This document shows, piece after piece, positions 13,488-28,400 of a stretch of 61,248 bases of DNA; within the stretch, counting starts at the first letter, position 1; the number at the start of each line of letters is the position of its first letter. A program made the position numbers and the translations under genes. The notes below the pieces were generated by a model. That model worked only from the letters and a program-made list of their open reading frames with translations. It was not told where the DNA came from and ran no database searches. The stretch lies in contig NW_003125930.1 in NCBI RefSeq assembly GCF_000003605.2, forward strand, positions 31,141 through 92,388, in the 5' to 3' direction. This stretch comes from Saccoglossus kowalevskii. Lineage: Eukaryota; Hemichordata; Enteropneusta; Harrimaniidae.

Positions 13488-16400
13488 GTAAGTTTTCTTT
13501 CATGCTTACTTAATTATTTGGGGATATTTTGTTACTCATTTTTGCGTTTGTGTTAATCCGTTTCTTGATATTTATTTTCTGAACGAAATGTCATGGCTTG
13601 TCAGGGGCGGATCTAGGATTCTGGAATAGGGGGCCGATAAGTTGGCCGAAGGCCAAGTTTGCGAGCGCCGAGACCTGTTGGTTGTTAAAAATAGGGGGCG
13701 GCCCCTCGCCCCCTCTAAATCCGCTCATGCTTTATTCAGTACTAAAATATAATCCATTATTTTCATATAAAAAATAAGAAACTAATGCAATATACCTTCG
13801 TTCATATACTTTCTCTGAAGTATACGTGATATCACCTCATGTGTTTATGTTGACATTGCTTTTCGGCATTGCTGTGTCAGTAGTATACAGCCGAGGACAA
13901 AAGAGGTGCGTTTACGCTCATTCTTCTATCTCATGCTATGCATGATGATGTCAGGCCAGGCTGGTGTTTTATTACTTATTTAAATGCCCCTACGTTCCCT
14001 TGAAGCAAAAACATAAAATAATAATAAACAAGATCAGACAATGTCTAAAATTGATAATTAAAGTTGACATTGTACAACTGAATAAACAAACAAGCAACCT
14101 GTGCATGTGTTGTATTAAAATAAGACAATTGTGATAGAGTTCATTTTATAAATTGATACAAATCATAGTCCTAAGTGATCATTGGAAATACACGTCATTG
14201 TCAAAGATGCTTCGATAATGGACCACGCTTAATAACACGAATGCCTCAAAAATAGATTAATTGTATAATATTTTGTACCAAATGTATACTTTTTTGAAAT
14301 AGTGTACATTATATGTATACAAAATTCAAACATACAAGGATACATCAGCGAGTTATATGTATCCACACAAATCCAATTTCATATCGGAGAAAAAAAACAA
14401 ATATATGTTAACTCAAGTCTGAATTAAACTGGTTAAATTATTAACTTGATATCTTGACAAACAATAGTACTATTTATGTATCCATAGAATCTACGTAAAT
14501 CAAATTAAACGTAACTACACACAACACTACAATGTATGTATATCAATTGTTATGAACTTTTTTCTGGCAATGTAACTGAATTGAATTTGAGTTTCCATTA
14601 TATATTTACTTTTGAGATTTTTTAATTCTAGCAAAATGCAATGAAATAAAACCAGTTTGTTGTACATTCATGGTCGACATATAAGTCAAACACATATATA
14701 ATAGCATGTAAATGCACGTACGTCAGTCAGTAAAGCGTATAAGCAATTGTTATATAAAATACTAAATGCAGTATCGGTACAATTAGAATCTTTTGAGTAA
14801 TATCACTCTGGGATAAATAAAAAGTTGAATTTTAAATTTTATGTTTTTAACAGTGAATACAAAACGTTGTTGACTAATACAAATGCCGACTAATCATAGA
14901 TATATTTTAAAACTAACTATGTTTCACTACATAACGTTCGAGTGACATACTGCCTTTATGAGACATCGTGTTACCTGCCGATCACCGCATGTGAAACCAT
15001 TCATTATCAATGCATGTCGCAATGTCGTCTTGGTTCTAATCACACTCGTGAGACACATTGGAACACATTCGAATATCTCATGCAATAAATAATATTACGT
15101 CCCATATGGGACTTTCTTATACAGATGTATTGATAGCATACAAATCTGACCTTTGGCTAAAGTACAAATTTGCAGATTGTTCACATGGAGTGTGAAGTAG
15201 TTGGCGCCACCCTCCACGTTCAATAATCAGTAATAGGTATTATTGGCACTCTGCACGGTAATCGATGTTTCCAAGTAGACTTAAGTTGGGTGATATTTTC
15301 TGTCACATAATGAGATACTCTGTATTCACCTAAATGACTACATGACGAATAAAACATTCATTAGGGGAAGGAAGCTTTCAGTGTATCGTGGTGTTCTATT
15401 GACTAAAGGTCAAAAGTTTTATAACCCGTGCCCGACCGATTCAATGCGTCACGGACTGAGATGTTGAGTGGTGTCTGTCAAAATATGAAAATAGGATGCA
15501 TATATCTACACGTATATTCATTGACAGCAATGACTGACAATGACGTTAGAATGGTTATACTTCAACATTATTTTATTGTATTATTTTGATAGGAATAAGA
15601 AGTAGCACTTTTGTTGATTTGAGTTTTTAATTTTATTATCATGATTTGTTACGGGTATTACCCATTACCTAGTGTAGATTAGATTTAATGATGTGGCATT
15701 GCCTAAAATATGCGTGAGGAGAACTGCCCTTGACTGTAGTGGGTGGATGTGCTACGTGACAGTAATCGTGATTGATGTTAACTTCTTTAATAGACTAAAA
15801 TATATAATGGGTTCGTTAATGATATCAGTTTAAACATACAGAACGAGGCAAAGCCATTATATCAGATTGCATTCAAAATGACATTCGATTTACTCTCTGA
15901 ATCGACATGTGAATAATAAAGACATGGCTTTCGTGAACGTGTATAATACACCACTATCGCCCTCTGTAATTTACCCTTTCTAAGACTTTTTATTCGACAA
16001 CAAACAGAAAGATTTAATTTTGCGACTTTCGCAAGTATCATATACAACCGTTTTGTATAACATATTTGAATTCACATCCTCTATAAAAGAATATTGTAAC
16101 AAATTGAATACGAAAATTGAATTATGTTTTGTATCATATAAATCTGTACTTTAAATGACAAGGTAATTATTTCATTATCTGAAGACGTGAACTTGATGTT
16201 TACGTCCTCTAATTAGATGAGAGTTGAGTTGAACTGTGTCCACTTACAGTGTCTCATGAATTTCGGGGTTGAAGCGGATATGCATAATTGTTTTCAAAAC
16301 CTTTTATATGAAACTTTGAATACAACTTTATGTGTCATGAACGATGTAGCATACATATTTATTACATAGATTTAGATTTTCAAGTAAACAATTTTAATGT

Positions 16401-19400
16401 TACTTGTCTGGACATAGGAATACACGTTGATTAATAGTTTTATTACATCCGTACAATATTGATTTATGCCAATTATATTCCACTGTTATTTGTTCGAGAA
16501 TATTAAATTTGCCACTTTGCCAAACCGTGCATATCTGCACACATTGAATAAATCACATATTCATGTAATGGGGGCGGTTTATTCTCATCAAAATTCAAAG
16601 AATTTCAATGAAACCCAAGTACAACATCTTGTTTATTATTCATGTTCAGTACATTAGATACTAATGCGACTATCTCACGCTATTATTGGGAATCGAAGTA
16701 CATACTTACACCTTTAAACGGCGATCACAGCTGGCATTAGTTGACTGAGAAAACACTTCTTACCACATTAAAACCGTAACTAATGTCTTTCGTATCATAT
16801 TATCTGAGCAGTACGTAGGTTTTACGACTTTATATTCTCATACATTTGATCACGTGATTAAACGTGTGTTGTTGGCTAACATATGTTAACAGCGATGTTC
16901 AAGCGTCACTTTAGAATTAAGTAGCCAAGTTCAATTCCACCTGAGACTGTCGCAATCTTTGCAAATATATGTAAATTATTTTTTTGACTGACCCAGATTT
17001 TGCCAAGACAGTACAAATCATTCATTATTATATGATATAATGATGGCCAAATAATCATGTCACGTGACCAGCACGTTATACATATTTTGCATATAGCGGT
17101 TCAACGAGCAAAAATGACCAATACTAACACAAACATTTGACAGATGTAATAAACACGAATTGTATCAAAGAATTACATTCTAGTTATACATTTTGTGATG
17201 ATCTCGTAATTAACGTGAGTCTTCAACAGTTTGAGTGACAACTTCATCGCATAATACTTGAAATTACTTATATCACACACCTTGCAATGAACTGTGTCCA
17301 ATAATTTATATATGTTATATACGGGGGGTGCATGCCAATATTTGCGTGTGAACAAATAATTGAACAAATAAGTAATATTTTGCTAGAATTTATCAAAATT
17401 AAGAAAGCCCAACGTCAAAACAAATCTTATGTTTAGTATTATTCATAGTATGTTTTCATGTACATTTTATAATACATAATTTTGTATCATACATATCCGT
17501 TTACAGCGTCTGTGTCATTTTGCAGCTATTAAAATATGTTAATACATAGTATACGAACAATTAGAAGTCGAACGCAGACGTTGACATTGACACTGATGCA
17601 TGCATAACTTTTATTTCAGACCTACAATGATATCTCAGGAGACGGGTGTAGGTTGACCATTAGTAATGTTAACTTACGTGCATATGATAAACATTCGTTA
17701 TGTTGGTGAAAAGTACTTTTGTGAATGAACAAAATGTTTCAAAAAGTATAAGTAAAATTATCAGTAACACAGTTTTCATATGGTTTGAGGTTCATCGCAC
17801 GAGATCGCATTAATCAAAGTGCAATACCGCGTGAATGAGCCAACCTTATAGAAAGCGTTCAATTTATTGAGGGCGATAATATTCGTATAACCTGTAACAT
17901 CATGTATTCAGATTTCCTGCAATACAAAGTTTATATAGTTTATCTGTTTAAATTGTAATTTATGTTTATATTCAATATACGTTTTGAACTGAATATAGTA
18001 CGTACGCATGAAACATATTTTGCAGTCATGAAAGGTACGAAAATATAACGACTGTCCAAATTGTAGCAAATTGCATTGTAATACACAATAAACCATAAAG
18101 ACACGGAGACATACATTTATAGATGTTACGTGTGTTCATTTTTTATAGCTAATACTTAGTGTAATCACGGTTTACTAAAACACTATGGTATAGAATTCTT
18201 TTATCTTATCGTGGAAATATTTATTTGTTAATAAAGGCTCCCGTGGTCTTTTCAAAATTGTATTTCTATTATATCAACAAATATTACTTCAAACCCAGCA
18301 TGGTTTCATTTAAAATATTGTGTCAAATGAACAATCTATTCCAACCTAATCCTGACCGAGAACTGTGCTCTGATCGTGAAAATACGGCCACAGGAAACAC
18401 CTCATCACGAGTGAAAAATAACTTCTATACTCAGGGCATATCAAATTATAATACACCGTAAAGATAAGATGAATGTTATTTCAAGAAAATTTACATTTTT
18501 AGTTTGTTACATTCGTAATAAATTTAATGAAAATAATATGTTAATAAATGTTTAAGAAGTCTGTTAGAATAAGATGATGATGAGTGATTATGACATTCTC
18601 CAACCACTACTAACCATGTAACTATGGTAATATATGTTTGTCGGAATAAGATATTCTTCTCGTTCTAATATTTGCTTAGAAGATTAAGTTACGAATGTTC
18701 CCCTGAACCTCTGACTGTTTTCGTAGGATTGGCTGTTTTATCCCAATTTGGTTTGTTGTGATGTTTGCACAGTTTCTTTACAAGATAATATTCTTTGACA
18801 TGGGTTCTTGGAATTTGTCTATGTTCCCAGTTCTGGAGATATATTCCGCTGGACCCTGTGATTTTGGCCATTTGACACATAAAACAGCTTCAAAATATAT
18901 GCAAATTAATCCACAGTGTTTAATCCGTTATTGTTTATGTGAATGTTTTGTGCATTTTTTTACTCATAATGGGTTTTTGTGAATAAACTGAAATTACGCA
19001 CCGAATGCACCAGTACAGTTAATTTACATCAAGGATAAATAAATAATTCCCCTGTCGCCGTCATATTAAAACTAAGAGTATTTTAGTTGAAATTCAATTG
19101 GTATATAAAGTGCTACATGTCCGTATGGGGTTAGATTAGTGAATACTAGAATAATTGTACTAAGCACGTATATACGTCGCTTCCTGTGAAAATACCATTA
19201 TCCAGTTTGATTCATGATGAAGGCCATATGTCACCTCGTTTCAATTGGTACATCAAATGACATACTAAAATGATCTAAAACAATTTATTTGGGTTACCTA
19301 TATCAACACATTGTGAGCACTTCATGAAACGTGCATATGTGAAATGTGCACACATTTAACTGCAATAACATTGTGTCAGTTTATACGGCTATTTAAGGAC

Positions 19401-22400
19401 ATGTTCACATCACCATGGAAACCGTACAGGGATATACATTGGTACATATACATTGGTCGTCAAATTTGATCTTGAATCGTCATTTCGGAAACAAATTTCC
19501 ATCGATCATTGATTTCAATCATACAATTCATTCACGATGTTAGCAACATCTGTCGTCAACCTTGGTATATCCGTTAACTGTAACACAACTGACGCCCTGG
19601 ACAATATTTTACCAGTGGTTGTATTATGGATAGATTAATCACGCGTGTCGTGCTCGACCCCCGACGTATCTTATCTGTACCTCCTGCTGGCATTGTAGGT
19701 TTATTGTTCGGTGCGCTCTATGATAACATTCAAACACCGGTTGAACAATAATTACTATAATTAGGAAATTCAATTTGACGCCGTACTTATCGCTTATATT
19801 GAAATAATCTTTTTTCACAGAGGAGATAGCAGTGTACAACAAAATGTCTTTGACATCAGTGATGAAAACAATGTTTTAATTACTATACTAATATGTGTAT
19901 GGACTGTGTTAAATGCATGGAAGTCTCTATGTGTATTATTAATATATAGTAATGTGTTTATTAGAAATATAATGTAAATTCAATCACCGTTGCATTGTGT
20001 TCTTATGAATAGGTTACTCTCACCTACACGAGCTTGCTTAGTCTTTAACACAATATGCTTCAAACCAACGCGTACTTACTGCCCGCTTGCCAGACTAGCG
20101 GCATTCAGATTTGTGAATATTGTGTTTACTCGCACGAGTTGTAACACTATTGGTCCGCGACCAGTGTGTTATCATTGGCATACGTAAACAAAAACAGAAT
20201 AATTTTTACAATGATTTGCGACATTACTGTGAGACGACGGAAATAACTGTAAAAGGGGGTCTCAGCTTAATATAAGTTTACGGCATAACAGACAACCTTA
20301 ATTAAATAAAGTTCCGGATACTAGAATATTACAAATGCCTGTTTTTGTGACTTTATTGTACATTGTCTTTGATTATCTACGCCCGTGATATTGTCTGAAC
20401 TGGTTGCTGCTGAAATTTGGTGTTCAAACAAATGTTTTATTTAAACCAAGATCTTTGTGAATAGCATCCATTAGAGTCGTGTGCATGAAGAGAGAGTAGT
20501 GTAGTGATTTTCTTGACTATAGGCGCAGTGATTATAGACTATAGGTCATAATGTAACTGATCTACGGACGTCTCATATGAATTCTAGTCTGTCAAGCCAA
20601 ATACACATAGTGTGTGTTTCTAGTAATATTCGATCAATTGAGTAAACTGTGCAATATCACGTGACCACATCAAGAAGGCTATTAGTACCTACGGCTTACA
20701 ACAACCATAGTTGATATATGGCGGCAAAAGAATCCCTATAACCAATTTTGTGTAATGAACTGCGTCAATTCACGACATCTTGACGAATACAGTATCCCCG
20801 GTGGGAAATTACTTTATAGTATTATGATAATTATGTACAGATAACATTTATACATCACAGTTGTTTGAAAGCTTATACTGATTACAAAGCCCTAATTCAT
20901 TAATTTGCATCCAATGTGCATCTACATATTCAATTGTATTTTCGAACTTTAGACTCTATTTTAGTACTCTATTGGGATGCCTATATAATAACTTAAATTA
21001 ACAAATTATCTTTATATTAAGGAACGTGTTTGGTGATATATGTTGTTTTATGTGTCTATGGGTGTCGTGTCTTATTATTGCTTCAATACTGTACAAATAC
21101 AGTGTGTATATATAGCAATGTACACACATACGGGGGTTATACTACATAACCAAAGTACACTGTTGCATGTTATTTTACATTATGGTGTTTATAACTACTA
21201 ATATAGAATAGTATACTGTGTGTAGGTCTTTTCCGCTGAGAGAATAGACATTTTAGATTATCATAAAATAAACACAGAGTACACATGTCGCTTCTAATCA
21301 GGTGGCACAGCAATAACTATTTGCTTTTTTATCATCATAATAGTAACAATGGCTTGTGAATGTTATAGCGCTAACAACTCAAATTATATGAGATATATGA
21401 CACAAAAGAATGACAATGCATTATTATAGTAACCCTTTGAAAATTGCCTCTGTGCGGTTCTGACGTACATTTCTGCTATTATTTTATTACTTAAACCACA
21501 TGATATAACGATGATATATATGTCAATTAGCTTTCAGATGCGATTGTGTGTTCTAAATTACAAGATTCAGAACCTCGTTTCAAACAAATTGTTTTCTATT
21601 TTATCGGGTCTATTTTCTATTTCTATTTTTCGCCAAAAGTTCGATTTCCATACAATGCAATATTTCATTTATCTAAAAAATAGGTTCATGGCCTCGTTTT
21701 GCACATATGACCTTTTATAGCAATACAGATATGAACAAAGTACAATGAACATCTACCAATAACAATATATATGACGTGACATAAAGTACAATTACACACA
21801 TACAGGTCAATATGTGCAGTAATCCGGGGAGTAAAGTGTTATATTAGATGGAAACTTTCCCAGAGTATTCACAAAATATAATGAAAGAAAAATGATATAT
21901 GGACCTCGAGGTTAAACTAAAAATAATAAATTCTTTTTAAGTAAAATTTGTGAACATATCTCATTCTACTCGTCTTTGGTGTGAATTATTCGTACGTGTT
22001 ATTGAATCTCTCTTATCTCCGTAGTCATCATATTGGCAGCAGTTGAACGTCGTGTACGCTGGATATTGTTGAAAGCCTATGACCTGGGTTTACTGGATAG
22101 CGGAAAATATTTGTTTATCAACATCGACGGAACTCGCGATAACTTCAAGGTAAGTTACTTTTAAAGAAAATTTAGACAATACTTTATAATTAGGTCGTAA
22201 TTTTCGAAACCTGTCATAATATTTAAAATAATATTTCACACTAATATGAATATCTTTAAAATTCACAGTATTTATAGATGAATAAACTGAAACAACATTC
22301 TCCTTATCATTGTAACTGAAGCAAACAATGATTCCAATCGGGCACATATGTATTTTTATATATCACAGCTTTCCGTGTACGTTGTTATAGTTACAAGTTT

Positions 22401-25400
22401 AGTCACAGAAAATATTCAAATAGAAATGAAGGATAGGTTTATTTGCGATATCGAATGAATGAAGACAGATGAACGCAATGTTTCCCAGATAGATGTTGCT
22501 CACACATCTGTGTGATAGAATAACTTGTATTCGTGTTGTTTTCAGGGAGAGGGTTGGCACCGGGCTCCCGGTAGCTTTGGACTAGAATGGGATTTACGAG
22601 ATGCAGACGCTGCAATAGCATACCGATCGCTGGTTGTTTTAGATTTAGTGGAATATAAGAGTAATGAATATAATACATTTGTAGAAGAGGTCTGGCTGGC
22701 TAACATGAACCCTCCATGGAATTCAAATCTCTCATCCAGTGCACTGGTACGTGTTCTTTAGAAATCATACAAATTTCAAAATTATATACTAGTTTTCGGA
22801 GATTGTATTTACAAAAAATATCACTATCCTGCATTTTAAATTAGAGAAAACGATCAATATTTTACTGCTCAAAAACGAGAAAATTAAAACCCCATTATGG
22901 CTATCTCCTTAAATCCGAATTATTGCACCGAGTAAACCAAATTATCCAAGATAAGCTATTTTCGGAATATGTACAATTTTGTGACAATTCATTAGATTGG
23001 TTGTTTGGCTTATTTACAAATCAAAACCACAACATATAACGAATTATAGTCATTTTAATAAACTTGTTCATTAATAAAATTTACATACCGACATATCGCA
23101 CAGGTTACTGTAGATGCCGGATATTTGTATGACTGCTTCTGGTTGTATGCACTAACCGTCGCATCTATGTTGAAATATGGGGAGGACCCATACGATGGTG
23201 CAGCCTTTGGTGCAAGAATGCGAGCAGTAAACTTCAATGGTATGCTAATTAAAATTAACTTACATCTCATAATATTACATGTGGCCATGAAACTAACACT
23301 TTCAATTTATAAATTTATTCTGACCACATCAATATTAATTTAAGTTTCTGCAAGTGTATTACTCTGGAAGTCTATATTAGGCAAAAACAAATCAGAGAAA
23401 TAATAACAATGCAGTATGTAAGTTTTAATATCTCCTGATAGTAATGTAGTCATGTATTGGAATGTTGATTACATACAATGTGATACATTATAAAGCACCC
23501 AATATGTAAACTATATACAATTACATCAATAAAGAGTTAGCGCTAATTCGGATAATTAAATTGTACGTGTTTGCTTTACTTCTCCAATATTGGATTAAAT
23601 TATGCAACTATTTGATTATTATTGGTATTCATAATTAATTAAGCACACATACACACTAAACAATATTTTGTAATTGTGTTGTCCTGTCACAGTCTCAAGT
23701 AAGCAACTAGTTATTGAATAAATAATAATAATAACACATTAATATTAATATGTTTATGAAGTCAATTGTAATCCATGACAGATGTAATAAACTGAGATAA
23801 ATCGATTCATTGTCATTTGTGTTTACAGGTATGACTGGCAGAGTAAGCATAGATGCAAATGGGGATAGGAACCAAGATTATGTCATGATGGGTTTTAAGT
23901 CGGCTACGGAAACATTTGATATTATCCAAGAATATGATGGTGTATTGTCAACTTGGTCATACATAGACGCAACAAGGTTTACATGGCCTAGTGGATCTTC
24001 AGAACCACCGATTGATATGCCAGAATGTGGATTCCATGGTGAATTATGTATTGAGCCAGAGAAAGGTGAGTGTTACATCCTTGAAGCCGTCAGGCAATGA
24101 TTTATTATGTGTCGCCAACATTTTATCAGGAAAAATATGGCGTTGTTGAGAGATGACGACAACAAACAGATGTGCCATCTAACTGGTTATCCAGTACATA
24201 CAATAATAATCACACATAGAGAATGTTTCTTTTCTCGCCACATAAATATACGTCTTGCTTATACAAGGTTTTACCCATTGTATTTTTTAGATTATACAAC
24301 TATCATCATAGTCAGCGTCGTCTTGCTTATCCTACTAATAGCAGCTCTTTTCCTGGGTTTGATTTTCTACAACAAATACAAGTTTGAGCAAGAATTACTA
24401 AGTGCCCAATGGAAAGTTGATTATAATGACATTATTTTCTCAAAAGGCGGAAAGGTAATGTGCTTTTTAAATTAGTGATTAAACACCTTAGTTACGCTTC
24501 TTCACTTGTTGTTCACTTCGCGCCACGCATTCGCGAGATATGGGACTCATATGAACAAAGATGGTCATTTTGACTGTTGTGCAGACCAACGAGTACAAAT
24601 TGAGACGGCGGTAATTAGTGCACGTTGCACCCAGGTCAAAACCGTACTTTTGATTTTCATAACAAGAGCGCATTGGATTGTGGGAAAATCAATGTTTATC
24701 AATACTAATGTCGCACATGCGTGGCGCAACGACCACCTTCCTTCAATCTTTACAAGACAGAGAATTTACAATGAATATCACAATAGGCTAATATATTGTC
24801 GTGACTAACATCACTTAACGTTATACCTGAAATGAATAGTAAACACAAATTCTTAAATCAATAGTCACGTGCTGGAAGCGTGATGGCATCAATGATGTTT
24901 TCCCGAATGTCAATGGCAACTAGTGGACGAGCAAGCAATGAAGGACAAGCCCAAGTGTTTACTACTGTTGGAAATTACAATGTAAGTGTATAAGTACGTC
25001 CATTTATATATTTCATTTATATATAATTGGAAATTTACAATATTCCCATCATAAATATGTCATTTTACTGCAACCAATTATACCTACATTCACTGATATA
25101 ACATCACAATATGTCACTTGTGTGTACATTAACACACTTAATAACAATAGACAGTCACAGCACACCACAATATGTCACTTTTCTGTATATTATTAACACA
25201 CTTTATAACAATAGACAGTCATAGCACATCACAATATGTCACTTTTGTGTACATTAACCCACTTTATAGCAATAGACAGTCATAGCACATCACACTATGT
25301 CATTTTTGTGTACATTATTAACACACTTAATAACAATAGAGAGTCATAGCACATCACACTATGTCACTTTCGTGTACATTATTAACACACTTTATAACAA

Positions 25401-28400
25401 TAGACAGTCACAGCACATCACACTATGTCACTTTTGTGTATATTATTAACACACTTTATAACAATAGAGAGTCATAGCACATCACAATATGTCACTTTTG
25501 TGTACATTAACACACTTTATAACAATAGACAGTCATAGCACATCACACTATGTCATTTTTGTGTACATTATTAACACACTTTATAACAATAGACAGTCAT
25601 GACACATCACAATATTTCACTTTTGTGTACATTAACACACTTAATAACAATAGACAGTCATGGCACATCACAATATGTCACTTGTGTGTACATTAACACA
25701 CTTAATAACAATAGACAGTCATGGCACATCACAATATGTCACTTTTGTGTACATTAACACACTTAATAACAATAGACAGTCATGGCACATCACAATATGT
25801 CACTTTTGTGTACATTAACACACTTTATAACAATAGACAGTCATATCACATCACACTATGTCACTTTTGTGTACATTAACACACTTTATAACAATAGACA
25901 GTGATATCACATCACAATATGTCACTTTTGTGTACATTAACACACTTTATAACAATAGACAGTCATATCACATCACACTATGTCACTTTTGTGTACATTA
26001 ACACACTTTATAACAATAGACAGTCATGGCACATCACAATATGTCACTTTTGTGTACATTAAACCACTTTATAACAATAGACAGTCATATCACATCACAA
26101 TATGTCACTTTTGTGTACATTAACCCACTTTATAACAATAGACATTCATGGTACATCACAATATGTCACTTGTGTGTACATTAACACACTTTATAACAAT
26201 AGACAGTCATGGCACATCACAATATGTCACTTTTGTGTACATTAACCCACTTTATAACAATAGACAGTCATATCACATCACAATATGTCACTTTTGTGTA
26301 CATTAACCCACTTTATAACAATAGACAGTCATGGCACATCACAATATGTCACTTTTGTGTACATTAACCCACTTTATAACAATAGACAGTCATGGCACAT
26401 CACAATATGTCACTTTTTTGTACATTAACATACTTTATAACAATAGACAATCATGGCACATCACAATACAGTATACATAATACATAATAGAACCAGGGTT
26501 TTCAGGAAAAGTTTATCTAATATTCAGCAAGCACAGCAGTGGCAGCTGTTATGGTTATTGTTATGAAATTGTTGTTGAGGTTATCACATCATCTTTCTTA
26601 GTAGACCTGTTCGATTGTGATGTTGTAGACAGTGTCATCATATCGCTGTGATAAAAAGAACGCTATTCCAGGATTTGTCTATTTGAACACACCGGAAATG
26701 ATATCGTTTAACTTAAATATTCCGACCGTGGCATATAAACAATAATATGTTCATAATGAACTTGCAACACCGAATAATACGCACAATGGTAATCTGATAA
26801 TATAAATTATTACGTCATATTTATGATTACGTCACGTATGAATAATCCTGAAATTGACTACAATCCAGGCCTACCTGGACTGACTAATAACGTGACTAGA
26901 ATGTCGACGTCTTTAATTATAACTGTCCGTGTGTAATTAATACGCAAGGAACTTAACATATCCAAATGTGCTGGCTATGAAAGTGTCGAACGATTAATGT
27001 CCTCGATGCATTCAAGAAACAGTATGCCTCAAATCATCTGACACGTATATTACATTACGTCACTTATAACATAAAATGTATGGTTGCACTGTTACATTTG
27101 CAAAAAGTAAAAGCAAGTTATTGCGTATAGTTCAACCAGTTCGTGCCTAGCGTTGACATGTGTAACATTTTTTCAACTGCATGTAAATTTAGAATAATAA
27201 ACGAGAAATTAGGAGTGTTCTGTCTTTTTGTATCAGTATTATTCCCATTTTTGAACGATTTCACTAGAATGAATTCATATTTACACACTCACAGTCCTAA
27301 AAAAATACATAATACTATGTGACATATATTGCAAGAAAAACAAATTATAGACCAATTGTGTGAAACTGTATGTGATCGATGCAGACTTGATCGAAATATA
27401 TTGTTAGGTCGATGGATGAATACCCTGGCAGCTAATATTGAGTAACACGCCCTGACAGTAAATTAGTACGTGTTTCAGTTTGATTGGCATGTGTCTCTTG
27501 TCGAGCTTGCAATTGTATTTCATATTTATCTTGTTAAAGTGAACGTCAATCATTCGTGGCATATTTGAGGTTATTTTATGAACTCAAATGTTTTCTTTTC
27601 ACGGCTTTACTAACTTTTGTTTGCATATATGAGAATTGTATTGAATTCTGACGCTTGGTGTTCTATTTCTCGCGATGTTCGACGCTAATGACCTTGTTAT
27701 TAACGTGACTTAGTAATGTGTTTTTACGCTTTCAGTCTGAAGTAGTGGCAATTCGTAAGGTCCATAAAGACGCCATACAACTTGACAGAACTCAACTTGT
27801 AGAACTGAAAGTCGTAAGTATGTTTCACTTGATTTGATACAACTTGACATTTCCAAAGCGTCGATAAAAATGCCAGTAGTAGGTTGAAGACGTAAAGGAT
27901 TCGGTTTAGTGTAATTCCGTTTTATGTGTGTTCTTACGTAAATATAACGTCACGTGGCATATTTGCATCTACTTGAATATATTCATATGTAATAAATTAT
28001 AAATTTAATATACAGTTGTATTTGTTTTTATTTACAGATGAGAGAACTTCGGCACGACAATATTAATCCATTTATTGGCGCATGCGTAGATACTCCTAAT
28101 ATCTGTATTCTGATGCAGTACTGTCCCAAAGGAAGTTTACAGGTATCGCTTTGTTATTTTGGTTTAATCTAATTAATACCATTGCATATATCTCGCAGTA
28201 TTAGTGCCGTGTAAACCGTTAAACGGTGTTCAATTGTTCGAGCGATTCTGTCATAACCCCTAATGCAAAATAGCCCATAAACACCAGCTCTTGGATTTCA
28301 GTTCATATGTTGCAATATTTGTAATATACCACGTATTTGTCAAAATTAACTACTAACTATATGATGTGTTGTTATATTTGAAGGATGTTATTGAGAACGA

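Noticed and set aside
18689-18880. 63-codon minus-strand frame reading like a protein fragment ([15 protein letters not shown]).
   Set aside because: Composition is suggestive of a transposon remnant, but I could not name a family and found no flanking repeats.
25102-26469. CRISPR-like regular repeats.
   Set aside because: Units are contiguous with no unique spacers, and the genome is eukaryotic; it is a minisatellite.
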